Assembly (NCBI RefSeq): GCF_900186995.1
Contig: NZ_LT906463.1
Location: 930,001 to 994,000, forward strand
Direction of reading: 5' to 3'
DNA from: Haemophilus pittmaniae
GTDB lineage: Bacteria > Pseudomonadota > Gammaproteobacteria > Enterobacterales > Pasteurellaceae
DNA length: 64,000 nucleotides
The first letter of the stretch is position 1. Each line of letters opens with the position of its first letter. A program made the position numbers and the translations under genes. Positions 40,262 through 57,450 of the stretch are shown here, in pieces. A model generated the notes under the pieces. The model made no database searches. It was given only the letters and a program-made list of their open reading frames with translations, and was not told where the DNA came from.

Positions 40262-40687
40262 TTACTCCTCAAATACACCGCTGGCAAACCAACTTTCCAG
40301 AATTAAACAGGCGGAAATGCCGTCAACCTTGGATTTATTGAGAGCTCGAAAACCGCCGCGGCTAAAGATTTCATCGCGAGCCTCGGTGGTGGTGAGGCGT
40401 TCGTCTTGGAGTTGCACGGGAATATTAAAGCGCCCTTGCAGACGATTGGCGAATTTCCGTGCGCGTAGCGTGAGTGGCTGTTCGGTGCCATCCATATTCA
40501 GCGGCAGGCCAACTACAATCACCCGCGGTGCCCATTCGCGCAGGCATTTTTCGATCGCATCCCAATTGGGAATACCATCTTGAGCATTAAAGGCCGGCAA
40601 GGCTTGCGCTGTCCCAGTAATACTTTGGCCGACTGCGCAACCAATGCTTTTTGTCCCGAAATCAAAGGCTAGAGCGGTAAATCCCAT
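40262..40687 (-). CDS. ruvX: RuvX/YqgF Holliday junction resolvase-like nuclease
   Basis: RNase H-fold nuclease involved in 16S rRNA 5'-end maturation (YqgF family). The 141 residues start [20 protein letters not shown] with the conserved aspartate and GTK, contain [18 protein letters not shown] and end near [16 protein letters not shown], where the last aspartate is catalytic. Its start overlaps the yqgE stop by one base. Confidence 0.94.
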   Translation of the reverse strand: MGFTALAFDFGTKSIGCAVGQSITGTAQALPAFNAQDGIPNWDAIEKCLREWAPRVIVVGLPLNMDGTEQPLTLRARKFANRLQGRFNIPVQLQDERLTTTEARDEIFSRGGFRALNKSKVDGISACLILESWFASGVFEE

Positions 40688-41259
40688 TAGGCATGTCCCA
40701 TTTGTTCCGGCACTAAATTATCGCCGTAGATCCGTAATTGTCGACTGGCGGTACTATAGCGGTCGTCATAACGGGTATGGAATAAGATGTAATTATTGGA
40801 GGGGGCGACCAACCAAACATTGTCAGCAATTTCCTGTTCCAATTGTCCCGGAGCCCAATTGGCGCAACCGAGGGCGACTAAATAATTCTCCGGAGCATCG
40901 GAGCTGCCGAAAGTGTTGATAATATCGGCGGAGGTAGTGAGCCACAGATTATCGCTAATCGGGTAACTGTGTTCGAATTCCGTTTTACTTTTGGTATGCA
41001 CAATAAAACCGCGTTCGCTATGTACCGGCCCACCGGTGAGCACTAAGGTGCCGGTTACATGACGTTGGCTGAATTGGCGATTGTTGATCGACATTAAATT
41101 TAGCTTGGAATACAGCTCAGCGATACTTAAGTCGGTAGGGTAGTTGATCATCACGCCCATAGCGCCCTGTGCGTTATGTTCGCAAATTAGAATGACCGCC
41201 TGCTCAAAGTAATCCTTTACGTGGGGCATAGCGATTAAAAGTTGGCCTTGTAAGTTCAT
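40687..41259 (-). CDS. yqgE: YqgE/UPF0301 family protein
   Basis: A 190-residue cytoplasmic protein of the DUF179/UPF0301 family: [20 protein letters not shown] at the start, the segment [16 protein letters not shown] in the middle and [20 protein letters not shown] toward the end. Its role is unknown. It sits between rsmE and ruvX with one-base overlaps on both sides, so all three are probably co-translated. Confidence 0.93.
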   Translation of the reverse strand: MNLQGQLLIAMPHVKDYFEQAVILICEHNAQGAMGVMINYPTDLSIAELYSKLNLMSINNRQFSQRHVTGTLVLTGGPVHSERGFIVHTKSKTEFEHSYPISDNLWLTTSADIINTFGSSDAPENYLVALGCANWAPGQLEQEIADNVWLVAPSNNYILFHTRYDDRYSTASRQLRIYGDNLVPEQMGHA

Positions 41260-41993
41260 TATCCTAAGTCTCCAAAAGTCAATTGTAATGCAGTGATGGC
41301 TGAGAGCGCGGCGGTTTCCGTACGCAGCACACGCGGGCCTAATAATACATCGGTGAATCCCAATTGTGCGGTTTGCGCGATTTCTTCCGCCGACAAACCG
41401 CCTTCGGAACCGATCAACAAACGCACACCCGCAGCAGGCGGAGTGGGAAGGGTTTTAATGGAATAACTGGCGCGTGGATGCAAATTGAGTTTCAAACTGC
41501 CGTCCTGTTCGGCGCACCAATCGGCTAGTTTCATCAATGGGCGAATGAGTGGAATTTGATTACGTCCGCATTGTTCGCAGGCGCTAATCGCAATTTTCTG
41601 CCATTGTTGCAATTTTTTGGCTAGGCGATCACCATCTAATTTTACGCCGCAGCGTTCCGACCAAAGTGGCGTGATCGCCGATACGCCTAATTCAACGGAT
41701 TTTTGAATGGTAAACTCCATGCGTTCACCGCGTGAAATAACTTGTCCCAAATGGATAGGAAGCGGTGATTCCCGATTGGCGGATTGACAATCTAAAATCT
41801 GCACGGAAATTGTTTTTTTATCGGCACGTACAATTTGCGCCGGAAAAATATGATTGCTGCCGTCAAATAGTTCGATCTGTTGACCTTCGCCCATGCGCAA
41901 TACGCGCCCGACATGATTGGCCGCGTCTTCACTCAGTTGTACCTGAGTCGCGTTAGCTAAGGATTCGGGATGATAAATTCGGGGAATTCGCAT
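41259..41993 (-). CDS. rsmE: 16S rRNA m3U1498 methyltransferase
   Basis: SPOUT-fold RNA methyltransferase. The start [14 protein letters not shown] at 41993 has AGAGG upstream and gives 244 residues. The frame is open to 42110, but that extension crosses the fadR terminator and is not conserved. An N-terminal PUA-like domain ([20 protein letters not shown]) precedes the methyltransferase knot with [16 protein letters not shown] and [17 protein letters not shown]. Confidence 0.94.
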   Translation of the reverse strand: MRIPRIYHPESLANATQVQLSEDAANHVGRVLRMGEGQQIELFDGSNHIFPAQIVRADKKTISVQILDCQSANRESPLPIHLGQVISRGERMEFTIQKSVELGVSAITPLWSERCGVKLDGDRLAKKLQQWQKIAISACEQCGRNQIPLIRPLMKLADWCAEQDGSLKLNLHPRASYSIKTLPTPPAAGVRLLIGSEGGLSAEEIAQTAQLGFTDVLLGPRVLRTETAALSAITALQLTFGDLG

Positions 41994-42005
41994 AGTGCCT
42001 CTTAT

Positions 42006-42044
42006 AAAAAATGCGGCGCAAAATGGCCTTTGCCCGCATTTTTT
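42006..42044 (-). terminator. Terminator of fadR
   Basis: AAAAAATGCGG and CCGCATTTTTT pair across a 17-base loop and give a T run on both strands. It lies between the fadR stop and the rsmE ribosome binding site. Confidence 0.75.
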
Positions 42045-42061
42045 GTTGAAAACAAATTGAA

Positions 42062-42790
42062 TTAGGATTCGTTTAGGGTGTTTGGTAGGGTTTCCAAAAT
42101 ACTGCGCCAATATAACGCTGATTGTTGGTTGTGTTTACGAATGCAATCCACTACTACATCGGCGTTGCCTTGACGGCAAATTTCGCGCAACTCCAAATAA
42201 AATTGGTGGGTTAATTCGCGATGTTTTGGTTCGGCAAAAAACAACAAGCCGATCTTGTGATATACCCCTTTCAAACTGTTATACACCAAGCAATAAAATG
42301 GCTTATTGGCGATCATCGGAAATTGACGGAACAACCAATAATCAAAATTGATGTAACTTTCTGCGGTATTGGATAAATCGTCCAAGCCGGCAAATAGTTT
42401 GAAACATTCCTGCGGTGAGAGTTTAACCGCTTCATAAATGTAGGATTCTGACATCCGACTGCGCAATGACAACATGTTTTCGATAATCAATGGCGCGCTG
42501 TCGCTATCCAATGTGATCAGGGTTTCGATAATGTTGGGGCCGGCGGTATCCCAAATATTATTTACTTGAGTTGGCTTACCGTGCTGAATGGTGAGCCAAC
42601 CGTCGCGTGCCAAACGCTGTAGTACCTCGCGCAAGGTGGTGCGTGTAACTCCAATTTTATCCGCTAAATCCCGTTCGGAAGGCAAGTGGGTGCCGGCCGG
42701 AAATACATCGTTCCAAATACTTTTAACGATATATTCTTCCGCTAACGCGGCAGGGCTTTGTGCCTTTAAAAATAGATTTTCATTTTGCAT
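42062..42790 (-). CDS. fadR: Fatty acid metabolism regulator FadR
   Basis: GntR-family repressor/activator that senses long-chain acyl-CoA. The 242 residues have the N-terminal winged helix ([20 protein letters not shown], then [19 protein letters not shown]) and an all-helical acyl-CoA-binding C-terminal domain. It is divergent from nhaB, the same neighbour as in E. coli and Haemophilus. I did not recognise a FadR operator in the shared gap. Confidence 0.94.
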   Translation of the reverse strand: MQNENLFLKAQSPAALAEEYIVKSIWNDVFPAGTHLPSERDLADKIGVTRTTLREVLQRLARDGWLTIQHGKPTQVNNIWDTAGPNIIETLITLDSDSAPLIIENMLSLRSRMSESYIYEAVKLSPQECFKLFAGLDDLSNTAESYINFDYWLFRQFPMIANKPFYCLVYNSLKGVYHKIGLLFFAEPKHRELTHQFYLELREICRQGNADVVVDCIRKHNQQSALYWRSILETLPNTLNES

Positions 42791-42861
42791 AGTTATAATT
42801 AATTGAATAAAAAAAACAGGAAAAGGCTAAAAGGTGATTTGTATCAATTCATTCCCTGCGG

Positions 42862-42890
42862 TTGCTTATTATCCTTGAAAGCTGTATATA
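42862..42890 (+). promoter_or_regulatory. Promoter of nhaB-dsbB
   Basis: TTGCTT (42862-42867) and TATATA (42885-42890) are separated by 17 bp. They lie 45 bp upstream of the nhaB start in the divergent fadR-nhaB gap. Confidence 0.55.
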
Positions 42891-42934
42891 TTACAACGTT
42901 AGCCCTATAAAAAACAAAAAAACGGAGTTGTTCT

Positions 42935-44476
42935 ATGACTTATATGCAAGCTTTTATGAAGAACTTTCTGGGTGCTAGCCCCGATTGGTACAAAGTCACA
43001 ATAGTGGCTTTTTTAGTGATCAATCCGCTAGTGTTCTTCTGTGTGAGCCCTTTTCTTGCAGGATGGTTGTTAGTCGGTGAGTTTATTTTCACCCTAGCCA
43101 TGGCCTTAAAATGTTATCCGTTACAACCGGGCGGTTTGCTGGCCATTGAGGCTATTGTCATCGGTATGACCCATCCCGCCCATGTAAAAGAAGAGCTATT
43201 GACTAATTTTGATGTATTGCTGCTCTTGATGTTCATGGTGGCGGGTATCTACTTTATGAAGCAATTATTGCTTTTCTTATTCACCAAATTATTGGTGCGT
43301 ATCCATTCCAAAATTGTACTTTCCTTAGCTTTTTGCTTTAGCGCTGCATTTCTTTCTGCCTTTTTAGATGCGCTAACCGTAGTCGCGGTAATCATCAGCG
43401 TGGCAATGGGCTTCTATGGTGTGTATCACAAAATTGCTTCCGGTAAGAGTCTGCAGGATGCCTCGGATATTGGCAACGATGACAAACTGGGTAAAAACCG
43501 TGAAACCCTCGAACGTTTCCGTTCCTTCCTGCGTAGTCTAATGATGCATGCCGGGGTGGGGACTGCGCTAGGTGGTGTGATGACAATGGTGGGTGAGCCA
43601 CAAAACTTGATCATTGCCGGCCAAGCCAAATGGAATTTCTTGGAATTCTTCTTTCGTATGGCGCCGGTGACCTTACCGGTGTTTGTATGCGGTTTGGCAA
43701 CCTGCTACTTGCTAGAAAAATTCAAATTATTTGGTTATGGCGAACGTTTACCGCATAAAGTGTGGGCCATTTTGGCGCGCCTTGACCGTAACAATGCCGA
43801 AAAAATGTCAAAACAAGACAAAATCAAATTAACCGCACAAGCGATTATTGCCATTTGGTTGATTGTTGGTTTGGCATTGCACTTAGCTGAGGTTGGGCTT
43901 ATTGGTTTGAGTGTGATTATTTTAGCCACATCCTTCACCGGCGTGACCGATGAACATGCGATTGGTAAAGCATTCCAAGAAACCATGCCATTTACGGCGT
44001 TGCTTGCAGTGTTCTTTTCGGTGGTCGCGGTGATTAATGATCAACATCTATTTGCCCCAATTATCCATTTCGTATTAGCGGCCGAAGAGAGAATTCAGCT
44101 CTTGCTATTCTATGTCTTTAACGGCTTGTTATCGGCGATTTCCGACAACGTATTCGTCGCGACCGTATATATTAACGAAGCGAAGGCCGCTTTAACTTCT
44201 GGTGCGATTGCTCCGCATCAATACGAATTGTTAGCTGTGGCGATCAACACCGGTACCAACTTACCATCGGTGGCGACACCAAACGGTCAAGCGGCATTCT
44301 TATTCTTGTTGACCTCTTCCTTAGCGCCGTTAATTCGTCTTTCTTACGGTCGTATGGTCATCATGGCCTTGCCTTATACCATCGTACTTTCCCTTGTGGG
44401 CTTGTTAGCGATCGAGTTTATTTTGCCGCCATTAACCATCTGGTTGGCGGAACTTGGCTTAATTGCCGCCATTTAA
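42935..44476 (+). CDS. nhaB: Na+/H+ antiporter NhaB
   Basis: Inner-membrane electrogenic sodium/proton antiporter. The 513-residue protein is highly hydrophobic with about twelve spans. Family segments include [58 protein letters not shown] and [25 protein letters not shown] site precedes the ATG. It is followed 19 bp later by dsbB. Confidence 0.95.
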   Translation: MTYMQAFMKNFLGASPDWYKVTIVAFLVINPLVFFCVSPFLAGWLLVGEFIFTLAMALKCYPLQPGGLLAIEAIVIGMTHPAHVKEELLTNFDVLLLLMFMVAGIYFMKQLLLFLFTKLLVRIHSKIVLSLAFCFSAAFLSAFLDALTVVAVIISVAMGFYGVYHKIASGKSLQDASDIGNDDKLGKNRETLERFRSFLRSLMMHAGVGTALGGVMTMVGEPQNLIIAGQAKWNFLEFFFRMAPVTLPVFVCGLATCYLLEKFKLFGYGERLPHKVWAILARLDRNNAEKMSKQDKIKLTAQAIIAIWLIVGLALHLAEVGLIGLSVIILATSFTGVTDEHAIGKAFQETMPFTALLAVFFSVVAVINDQHLFAPIIHFVLAAEERIQLLLFYVFNGLLSAISDNVFVATVYINEAKAALTSGAIAPHQYELLAVAINTGTNLPSVATPNGQAAFLFLLTSSLAPLIRLSYGRMVIMALPYTIVLSLVGLLAIEFILPPLTIWLAELGLIAAI

Positions 44477-44495
44477 TGACGACACAGGAGATCCC

Positions 44496-45029
44496 ATGCT
44501 TAATGCGTTAAAAATCTTTTCCACTCAACGTTCGGCTTGGTTGTTGCTATTTTTCTCAGCAGCAGCCCTGGAAGGCACAGCGTTGTATTTCCAACATGGC
44601 ATGGGATTACAGCCTTGCGTACTCTGTGTGTATGAACGTTTGGCAATGGTGGGTTTAATGGTTGCCGGCTTGCTTGGTGCGCTTGCACCAAGTAACCTAT
44701 TTTTCCGGCTATTGGCGTTGGCTGTTGGCTTATTTTCAGCCATTAAAGGTTTATTGGTGAGCGTGCGCCATTTGGATTTACAAATGAATCCGGCACCGTG
44801 GAAACAATGCGAATTTATCCCGAATTTCCCGGAAACTATGCCATTTCACCAATGGTTTCCGGCAATCTTTAATCCGACCGGTAGCTGCGATAACAGCCAA
44901 TGGTCATTATTCGGCATTACGATGGTGCAATGGTTGGTATTTATTTTTGCGGTGTATGCCTTATTGCTTATTCTTATCAGCCTTGCTCAATTCAAAAAAG
45001 CCCGCCACAATCGCTCATTATTTAAATAG
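44496..45029 (+). CDS. dsbB: Disulfide bond formation protein DsbB
   Basis: Inner-membrane quinone reductase that re-oxidises DsbA. The ATG at 44496 (CAGGAG upstream) gives 177 residues; an earlier in-frame codon overlaps nhaB and is not needed. Both redox pairs are present: C41-V-L-C44 in the first periplasmic loop and C105/C131 in the second, the same spacing as E. coli DsbB. Four hydrophobic segments are seen. The nhaB-dsbB order is conserved. Confidence 0.95.
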   Translation: MLNALKIFSTQRSAWLLLFFSAAALEGTALYFQHGMGLQPCVLCVYERLAMVGLMVAGLLGALAPSNLFFRLLALAVGLFSAIKGLLVSVRHLDLQMNPAPWKQCEFIPNFPETMPFHQWFPAIFNPTGSCDNSQWSLFGITMVQWLVFIFAVYALLLILISLAQFKKARHNRSLFK

Positions 45030-45040
45030 CCTGCATGGGC

Positions 45041-45071
45041 AAAAAAGGGACGGATTGACCGTCCCTTTTTT
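45041..45071 (+). terminator. Rho-independent terminator of nhaB-dsbB
   Basis: AAAAAAGGGACGG and CCGTCCCTTTTTT form a perfect 13-bp stem with a five-base loop. It starts 12 bp after dsbB. Confidence 0.9.
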
Positions 45072-45080
45072 ATTATTCGC

Positions 45081-45155
45081 AAACGCCCCCTCAAAATTCA
45101 GAGTTTTTCAGAAAAATGCATGTAACCCATTGATTTTATTATGGTTGATCTAAAA
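45081..45155 (+). repeat. Dispersed 75-bp intergenic repeat, copy 8
   Basis: AAACGCCCCC, TCAAAATTCAGAGTTTTTC, a short variable part, CCCATTGATTTTATTA and TGGTTGATCTAAAAA. It begins the 616-bp gap upstream of the adhesin gene. The next 256 bp (45156-45411) are AT-rich; I see no gene in them. Confidence 0.75.
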
Positions 45156-45411
45156 ATGGATTTTTCCCCGGTAAAATCGCTTTTGGGAAGACATTATTGA
45201 CAATGCTATTGTTTAATTCTTAAACAGAAAAATAATAGCTTATCGCAAAATTACCCCTTTATTCTGCTGCTTATCCTTGCTATAGTTCGCCACCTTTTCG
45301 CCCTTAAAAAAACCCGTTACGGGAGAAAAATCGGGCTATTTGGATTCTAAAATTCCCCTCAAAATCAGGGAAACGATTGCGTAAAAAATCGCCTTTGAAA
45401 ATTTCAAAAAC

Positions 45412-45487
45412 TTTACATAAATTTACATTATCTTTACAAAACTGGCGTTTTTGTGGGCTTATGTAAAGTATTGTAAATGTTGGTAAA
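45412..45487. promoter_or_regulatory. Two opposed arrays of GTAAA boxes upstream of the adhesin (CpxR-like)
   Basis: On the plus strand GTAAA occurs at 45463, 45473 and 45483, each pair separated by exactly five bases. On the minus strand the same word (TTTAC on plus) occurs at 45412-45416, 45422-45426 and 45433-45437, with spacers of five and six bases. GTAAA-N5-GTAAA is the consensus of the envelope-stress regulator CpxR. The 10-11 bp phasing puts all boxes of an array on one face of the helix. The arrays lie 160-235 bp before the adhesin ATG. Binding by another OmpR-family regulator is possible. Confidence 0.6.
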
Positions 45488-45494
45488 TTCCCTT

Positions 45495-45521
45495 TTGTTA
45501 CATAGGGGTTTTCAGTAGAAT
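45495..45521 (+). promoter_or_regulatory. Possible promoter of the adhesin gene
   Basis: TTGTTA (45495-45500) and TAGAAT (45516-45521) form a plausible -35/-10 pair with a short 15-bp spacer. It begins eight bases after the last GTAAA box, so a bound activator or repressor would touch polymerase. The predicted leader would be about 120 nt. Confidence 0.35.
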
Positions 45522-45568
45522 TCCATCGTCAAACTCGGGGAGAGGTCTCTTTGAGTGGGAAATTGTCG

Positions 45569-52041
<6,473 letters not shown>

Positions 52042-52065
52042 TCTCTAGCGTTTAGCTACTAACTC

Positions 52066-52090
52066 AAACCCGGCTTCGGCCGGGTTTTTT
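52066..52090 (+). terminator. Rho-independent terminator of the adhesin gene
   Basis: AAACCCGGC and GCCGGGTTT form a perfect stem closed by a TTCG tetraloop and followed by a T run. It starts 25 bp after the stop codon. Confidence 0.9.
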
Positions 52091-52103
52091 GTTTTTTATT
52101 TGT

Positions 52104-52127
52104 AGGAACAGACTTTATGTCTGTCCT
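52104..52127. other. Additional hairpin after the adhesin terminator
   Basis: AGGAACAGAC and GTCTGTCCT form an imperfect stem around TTTAT. It has no T run. With the terminator and repeat copy 9 it occupies most of the 332-bp gap before the glycosyltransferase gene; no gene is seen there. Confidence 0.45.
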
Positions 52128-52189
52128 AATAGGTTACGAGGAGTAAGGCGAAGTATAAAAGCTGTTTCTGATGTTTGTGAGGCCTTATC

Positions 52190-52264
52190 AAACGCCCCTA
52201 TGAAATCCAAAGTTTTTTCGAAAATGATGTATAAGTCATTGATTTTATTGATATTTATTTAAAA
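52190..52264 (+). repeat. Dispersed 75-bp intergenic repeat, copy 9
   Basis: AAACGCCCC, GTTTTTTCG, AAAATGATGTATAAGTC, ATTGATTTTATTG and ATATTTATTTAAAA. The last 17 bases match copy 6 (37330). Copies 8 and 9 flank the adhesin gene as direct repeats about 7.1 kb apart. Confidence 0.75.
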
Positions 52265-52306
52265 GGGCGGGATCGCGGGAACAATATTAAGGTTTCCGCT
52301 TGAGTT

Positions 52307-52335
52307 TTGGGGCGATCAGGGTTTTAGGATATAAT
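52307..52335 (+). promoter_or_regulatory. Promoter of the two-domain glycosyltransferase gene
   Basis: TTGGGG (52307-52312) and a perfect TATAAT (52330-52335) are separated by 17 bp and lie about 38 bp upstream of the ATG. Confidence 0.6.
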
Positions 52336-52373
52336 CTGGCTATCTTATAGATTTGATTATTTAGAGAAAAAAC

Positions 52374-54002
52374 ATGATAAAAGAGACAATTGCTGTTTTA
52401 TATATTGTTCAGGGGAATGATTTTGCGGCTTGGGATAATTTTTACCGCTCATCGGAAGAATTTCTTTTGCCGGGACAACATAAGCAATATTTTGTATTCA
52501 GTGATGATGAATCTATTACTCGTAATAGCAACGTCTCAATAGTGAGAACGAATGGCTTAAAGGATAGCAAAAGTCGTTTTTGGTTATTCTCTGCTATTGA
52601 AAATCAGCTAGCGGAATTTACTTATGTCTATGCGTTTTCTTCTCACATTCGCTTCGTATCACCAGTCGTGTCTGAAGACATTACACCAACACCGAATAGT
52701 CCTTTTGTAGTTTACCGTCAATATCCGAATCTTGATCATGTTTTAGCGAATGAATTTCCTTATGAAAGAGCCGTGAATGCAAATAGTTATGTACCCTATG
52801 GCGCGGGAGAACAGTATTTGACTTGTGCGCTATTTGGTGGAATGCGGGATTCTTTTATTTCTGCTTGTCGATGTATTGATGCTGCGATTGAGGATGATCG
52901 TTATCGTCACATTGCCTCACTTAACGCTGAGGATAAGCAACTAAATCAGTATTTTCTTTATAAAAATAATATGAACGTGCTATCGGCAAATTGGATTCGG
53001 AAAGCAAATGAGCCCTGGAAACGTTATGCCAAAATGCTTGATGTCATTCAGGAGGGCTCTTTTGACATACCGGTAGATGTACTGGAGAGCGTTAAAAATA
53101 TCCATGAAATATTTCGTTATGCACCGCATAGCTCTTTTCTCGATTTGCAGGAAAACGTAGCAAAAAGTTGGCGTGCTTTATTAAAGGCTTATTTGTATGG
53201 TCAATTAACGACATTTGATTTTCCAGCGAAGAAACCTGACTTGGTTGGCAAGAACATTATTTGGCAATATTGGGGGCAAGGCATTGATGATGGGTTACCA
53301 GAACTCACAAAGGTGTGTTTTGCTTCAGTCGATAGAAATAAAGGGGATTATACGGTTATTCGGGTAGATGATGCCTCTTTGGCTGAATATATCGATTTGC
53401 CGGACTTTATGTGGCAAAAGAGAGGTGGTGCATTTTCTGCGGCATTATTTTCCGATGTGGTACGTCTGGTTTTGTTATATGTGTATGGTGGTATCTGGGT
53501 AGATGCGACAATTATTTTTTCCTCACCTTTACCAAAAGAACTTTTAGAGCAGGATTTCTTCCTTTTCCATCGGGATATTGGCAATTCCAATAAGGCCTAT
53601 TGGGAACGGATTAATAAGGATTATTTCTGTTGGAACAAGGAACATAAGGTGAATAGTCTAAATAGTTTCATTATTGCGAAGCCTTGGCATGTTGTGACAG
53701 AAACCTTGTTACAGTTGCTATTAAATTATTGGAAAACGCAAGATCATGTACCTTGTTACTATATTTTCCAGATTCTTTTTGATCAGGTGATGAAATATGA
53801 TTTAGATAATCAAAGACTATTGATTCGGGATGATACGTTTCCTCATGAACTATCTATGAAATTGTGGAGTGACTATAACGCGGAAGAAATTAATGATTTG
53901 TTTAGTCGTTGTAGTGTACATAAGTTGACGGGTCATGCGAATCTAGCCGATTGCGGAGAAAATTCGGTGTGGCAACATTTAAAAAGAGAATACTTAGGTT
54001 AG
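52374..54002 (+). CDS. Two-domain glycosyltransferase: GT6-like plus capsule-synthesis-type domain
   Basis: A 542-residue protein without signal peptide or clear membrane span, so probably cytoplasmic. Residues 1-215 resemble GT6 enzymes (the ABO transferase family): IAVLYIVQGN, HKQYFVFSDDE, SRFWLFSAIENQLAEFTYVY and LFGGMRDSFISACR. Residues 290-500 resemble the capsular polysaccharide synthesis/Gly_transf_sug type: KNIIWQYWGQGIDDGLPE, then SDVVRLVLLYVYGGIWVDAT with the expected D-x-D-like metal site near D377. At the metal-binding position of the GT6-like part the sequence is FSSHIRF (88-94), with neither the DxD of animal nor the NxN of bacterial GT6 enzymes. It may be inactive or changed in mechanism. 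Acceptor unknown. Confidence 0.7.
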   Translation: MIKETIAVLYIVQGNDFAAWDNFYRSSEEFLLPGQHKQYFVFSDDESITRNSNVSIVRTNGLKDSKSRFWLFSAIENQLAEFTYVYAFSSHIRFVSPVVSEDITPTPNSPFVVYRQYPNLDHVLANEFPYERAVNANSYVPYGAGEQYLTCALFGGMRDSFISACRCIDAAIEDDRYRHIASLNAEDKQLNQYFLYKNNMNVLSANWIRKANEPWKRYAKMLDVIQEGSFDIPVDVLESVKNIHEIFRYAPHSSFLDLQENVAKSWRALLKAYLYGQLTTFDFPAKKPDLVGKNIIWQYWGQGIDDGLPELTKVCFASVDRNKGDYTVIRVDDASLAEYIDLPDFMWQKRGGAFSAALFSDVVRLVLLYVYGGIWVDATIIFSSPLPKELLEQDFFLFHRDIGNSNKAYWERINKDYFCWNKEHKVNSLNSFIIAKPWHVVTETLLQLLLNYWKTQDHVPCYYIFQILFDQVMKYDLDNQRLLIRDDTFPHELSMKLWSDYNAEEINDLFSRCSVHKLTGHANLADCGENSVWQHLKREYLG

Positions 54003-54015
54003 TTTTTAAATAATG

Positions 54016-54048
54016 AAAAAGAGGGCTATAAAACAGCCCTCTTTTTTA
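54016..54048. terminator. Bidirectional terminator between convergent glycosyltransferase genes
   Basis: AAAAAGAGGGCT and AGCCCTCTTTTT form a perfect 12-bp stem with T/A runs on both strands. It serves both the plus-strand gene ending at 54002 and the minus-strand gene ending at 54069. Confidence 0.9.
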
Positions 54049-54068
54049 TGAGTATTCAAACAATACTG

Positions 54069-55265
54069 TTATTGCGTTAATCTTTCTTTAGCAAAATTTA
54101 GGTTTGCTTGGAAACGTTCTTTATCACGCTGAGGAATTGTTGGATTGGCCAATAATTCGACGCAGAGGTCATGACAAAGTTGATAATTTTCTACCCAGTA
54201 AGCACTTACTGCCAATTCGTCCTTAGCTTGCCATTCGTAAATTGGGTAGTTTACAAAGAGTCTATCATTACTTGGTGGAATACTTACCGCAGCCATTGCG
54301 TAGATGTAGGCTAATTTAATCCGATCATTAAGGCGTAAGTGACGCGCTAAGAAATATAAACTTTCAGCGCGTTGTGGGCGGTATTCATAAGCCGTGAGAA
54401 ATGCTTGTTGCACTTCATCTAATGGGTAATCTAATTGTGCTTTTAATTGCGCAATTCGTAGTAATGAGTAATAAATTTCTTCTACCCAACCACCAAGTGC
54501 GACCCGCTTTTTGTAGGTATCTAATGCTTTTTTCAGATTACCGGAGTCATGCCAGGTTTGTGCTAAATAGAAGGTACAGCGTTGGATGAGACCTTCTCTA
54601 CGATCCCAGAGACCTTCTTCCATTGCTTTTTGTTTTTTTGCTTCGCTGGCTTTTTCGAGCGCTTTCAGTTTTCTAATTTCAGCAGTTAATAATTTGGCAT
54701 CGCGTTCAAATTTATCACTTTTAGAACCTCCGTCTGTAAAATCTGGAAGTTCGATACCGGTCAATAATTCTGAAGTACCATTGCCTTCAATAGAATCACA
54801 GTATTCATGGGTTGCTCCCCAATAACGGTAACGCTGACGGCCGGTTAATCGACCATTTACTAGACGAATATTGGAATATCTTATGGCGGTATTTTTTTGA
54901 ATGACGGAATAGGCTGGTGCGCCTTGTAACTGTGATTTCCATTCTGGATCGATCACTTCTAAGGTCATATCGGCATCGCATAAGAAAATATAATCGGCTT
55001 TGTTTTCAGCCAATTCCAATGCTTCGCTACGATTGTGGGAAAAGTTGACCCAAGGTCGTTCAACTAATTCACCAGGGATTTTATGTTTCGCCATAAAATC
55101 TTTAATGATTTGTTGGGTGCCGTCGGTTGAGCCGGTGTCTACCACAACCCAATAATCAATTTGATCAACCATGGAACTCATGCAGCGTTCGATGATTGCT
55201 GACTCATTTTTTACGATAGCATTCCAGCAAATCGTCTTTTTATCGGTTTTCTTTGTTGCAGTCAT
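54069..55265 (-). CDS. GT2-family glycosyltransferase with C-terminal TPR-like region
   Basis: A 398-residue cytoplasmic protein. Residues 10-185 form a GT-A domain: ICWNAIVKNESAIIERCMSS, the nucleotide-binding VVDTGSTDGT (D43, D48) and the metal-binding DAD at 97-99. Residues 240-395 are helical repeats of TPR type (AQTWHDSGNLKKALDTYKKR, then the YxxAxxxRPxxAEsLY-like ESLYFLARHLRLNDRIKLAY). This architecture occurs in enzymes that modify proteins as well as in polysaccharide enzymes. A lysine-rich linker lies around 195-225. AAAGGA precedes the start. It faces the two-domain glycosyltransferase gene and lies 3.2 kb from the adhesin. Confidence 0.82.
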   Translation of the reverse strand: MTATKKTDKKTICWNAIVKNESAIIERCMSSMVDQIDYWVVVDTGSTDGTQQIIKDFMAKHKIPGELVERPWVNFSHNRSEALELAENKADYIFLCDADMTLEVIDPEWKSQLQGAPAYSVIQKNTAIRYSNIRLVNGRLTGRQRYRYWGATHEYCDSIEGNGTSELLTGIELPDFTDGGSKSDKFERDAKLLTAEIRKLKALEKASEAKKQKAMEEGLWDRREGLIQRCTFYLAQTWHDSGNLKKALDTYKKRVALGGWVEEIYYSLLRIAQLKAQLDYPLDEVQQAFLTAYEYRPQRAESLYFLARHLRLNDRIKLAYIYAMAAVSIPPSNDRLFVNYPIYEWQAKDELAVSAYWVENYQLCHDLCVELLANPTIPQRDKERFQANLNFAKERLTQ

Positions 55266-55408
55266 TTTGGATTCCTTTAATTATGCTGATTTACTTAAGT
55301 GCCGGCATTACGGCGAAACATCAGTATTATAGCGGAAATGTGGTAGGTTTTTTATTTTAGGGGGATTTTATTTTGATTAAGTGGGAATTTTTATTCGCTT
55401 CATAAAAT

Positions 55409-55437
55409 AAAAGTGCGATTCATTGAATCGCACTTTT
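55409..55437. terminator. Terminator downstream of pyrG
   Basis: AAAGTGCGATT and AATCGCACTTT form a perfect stem with a five-base loop and T/A runs on both sides. The arms are one base away from the uptake word AAGTGCGGT. Confidence 0.8.
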
Positions 55438-55453
55438 TCTTTGAGTTAGCGGT

Positions 55454-57163
<1,710 letters not shown>

Positions 57164-57353
57164 TCAAAAGTGAAGAATTTTGAGAGTTGGATTGAGATAA
57201 GTGGCTATCAGGACGGGCGGATAGTCTACAGGAATTGGGGCGCGAACTCAAACGGCAATTACAATTCAAAAATTTCTAAAAAACACAAATAAAATCAATT
57301 GCAAATGGTTATCAAAGTAGTGCTTTGTCCATAAAAACAATGCGGGATTTTGA

Positions 57354-57381
57354 TTGTGTAAATTTAGGTTCTCTGTATAAT
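57354..57381 (+). promoter_or_regulatory. Promoter of the surface-polysaccharide operon
   Basis: TTGTGT (57354-57359) and a perfect TATAAT (57376-57381) have a 16-bp spacer. They lie about 70 bp upstream of the acyltransferase start. This 359-bp gap between pyrG and the operon holds no gene that I can see; it also contains the pyrG upstream region. Confidence 0.65.
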
Positions 57382-57450
57382 GCCAGCAATTTCTTTATAG
57401 GAATGTGAAGAGGAGAAGAGCTATCATGCGCTATTATGTGGGGTATTTTT

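Noticed and set aside
45156..45411. Search for CRISPR, tRNA or phage features in the adhesin upstream region and in the rest of the window
   Set aside because: No spaced direct repeats of CRISPR type, no tRNA cloverleaf and no phage structural or integrase gene was seen.
57285..57345. Possible tenth, minus-strand copy of the dispersed repeat in the pyrG upstream gap (contains ATTGATTTTATTT)
   Set aside because: Only the core word matches; the AAACGCCCC head and the tail are absent, so chance similarity in AT-rich DNA is likely.
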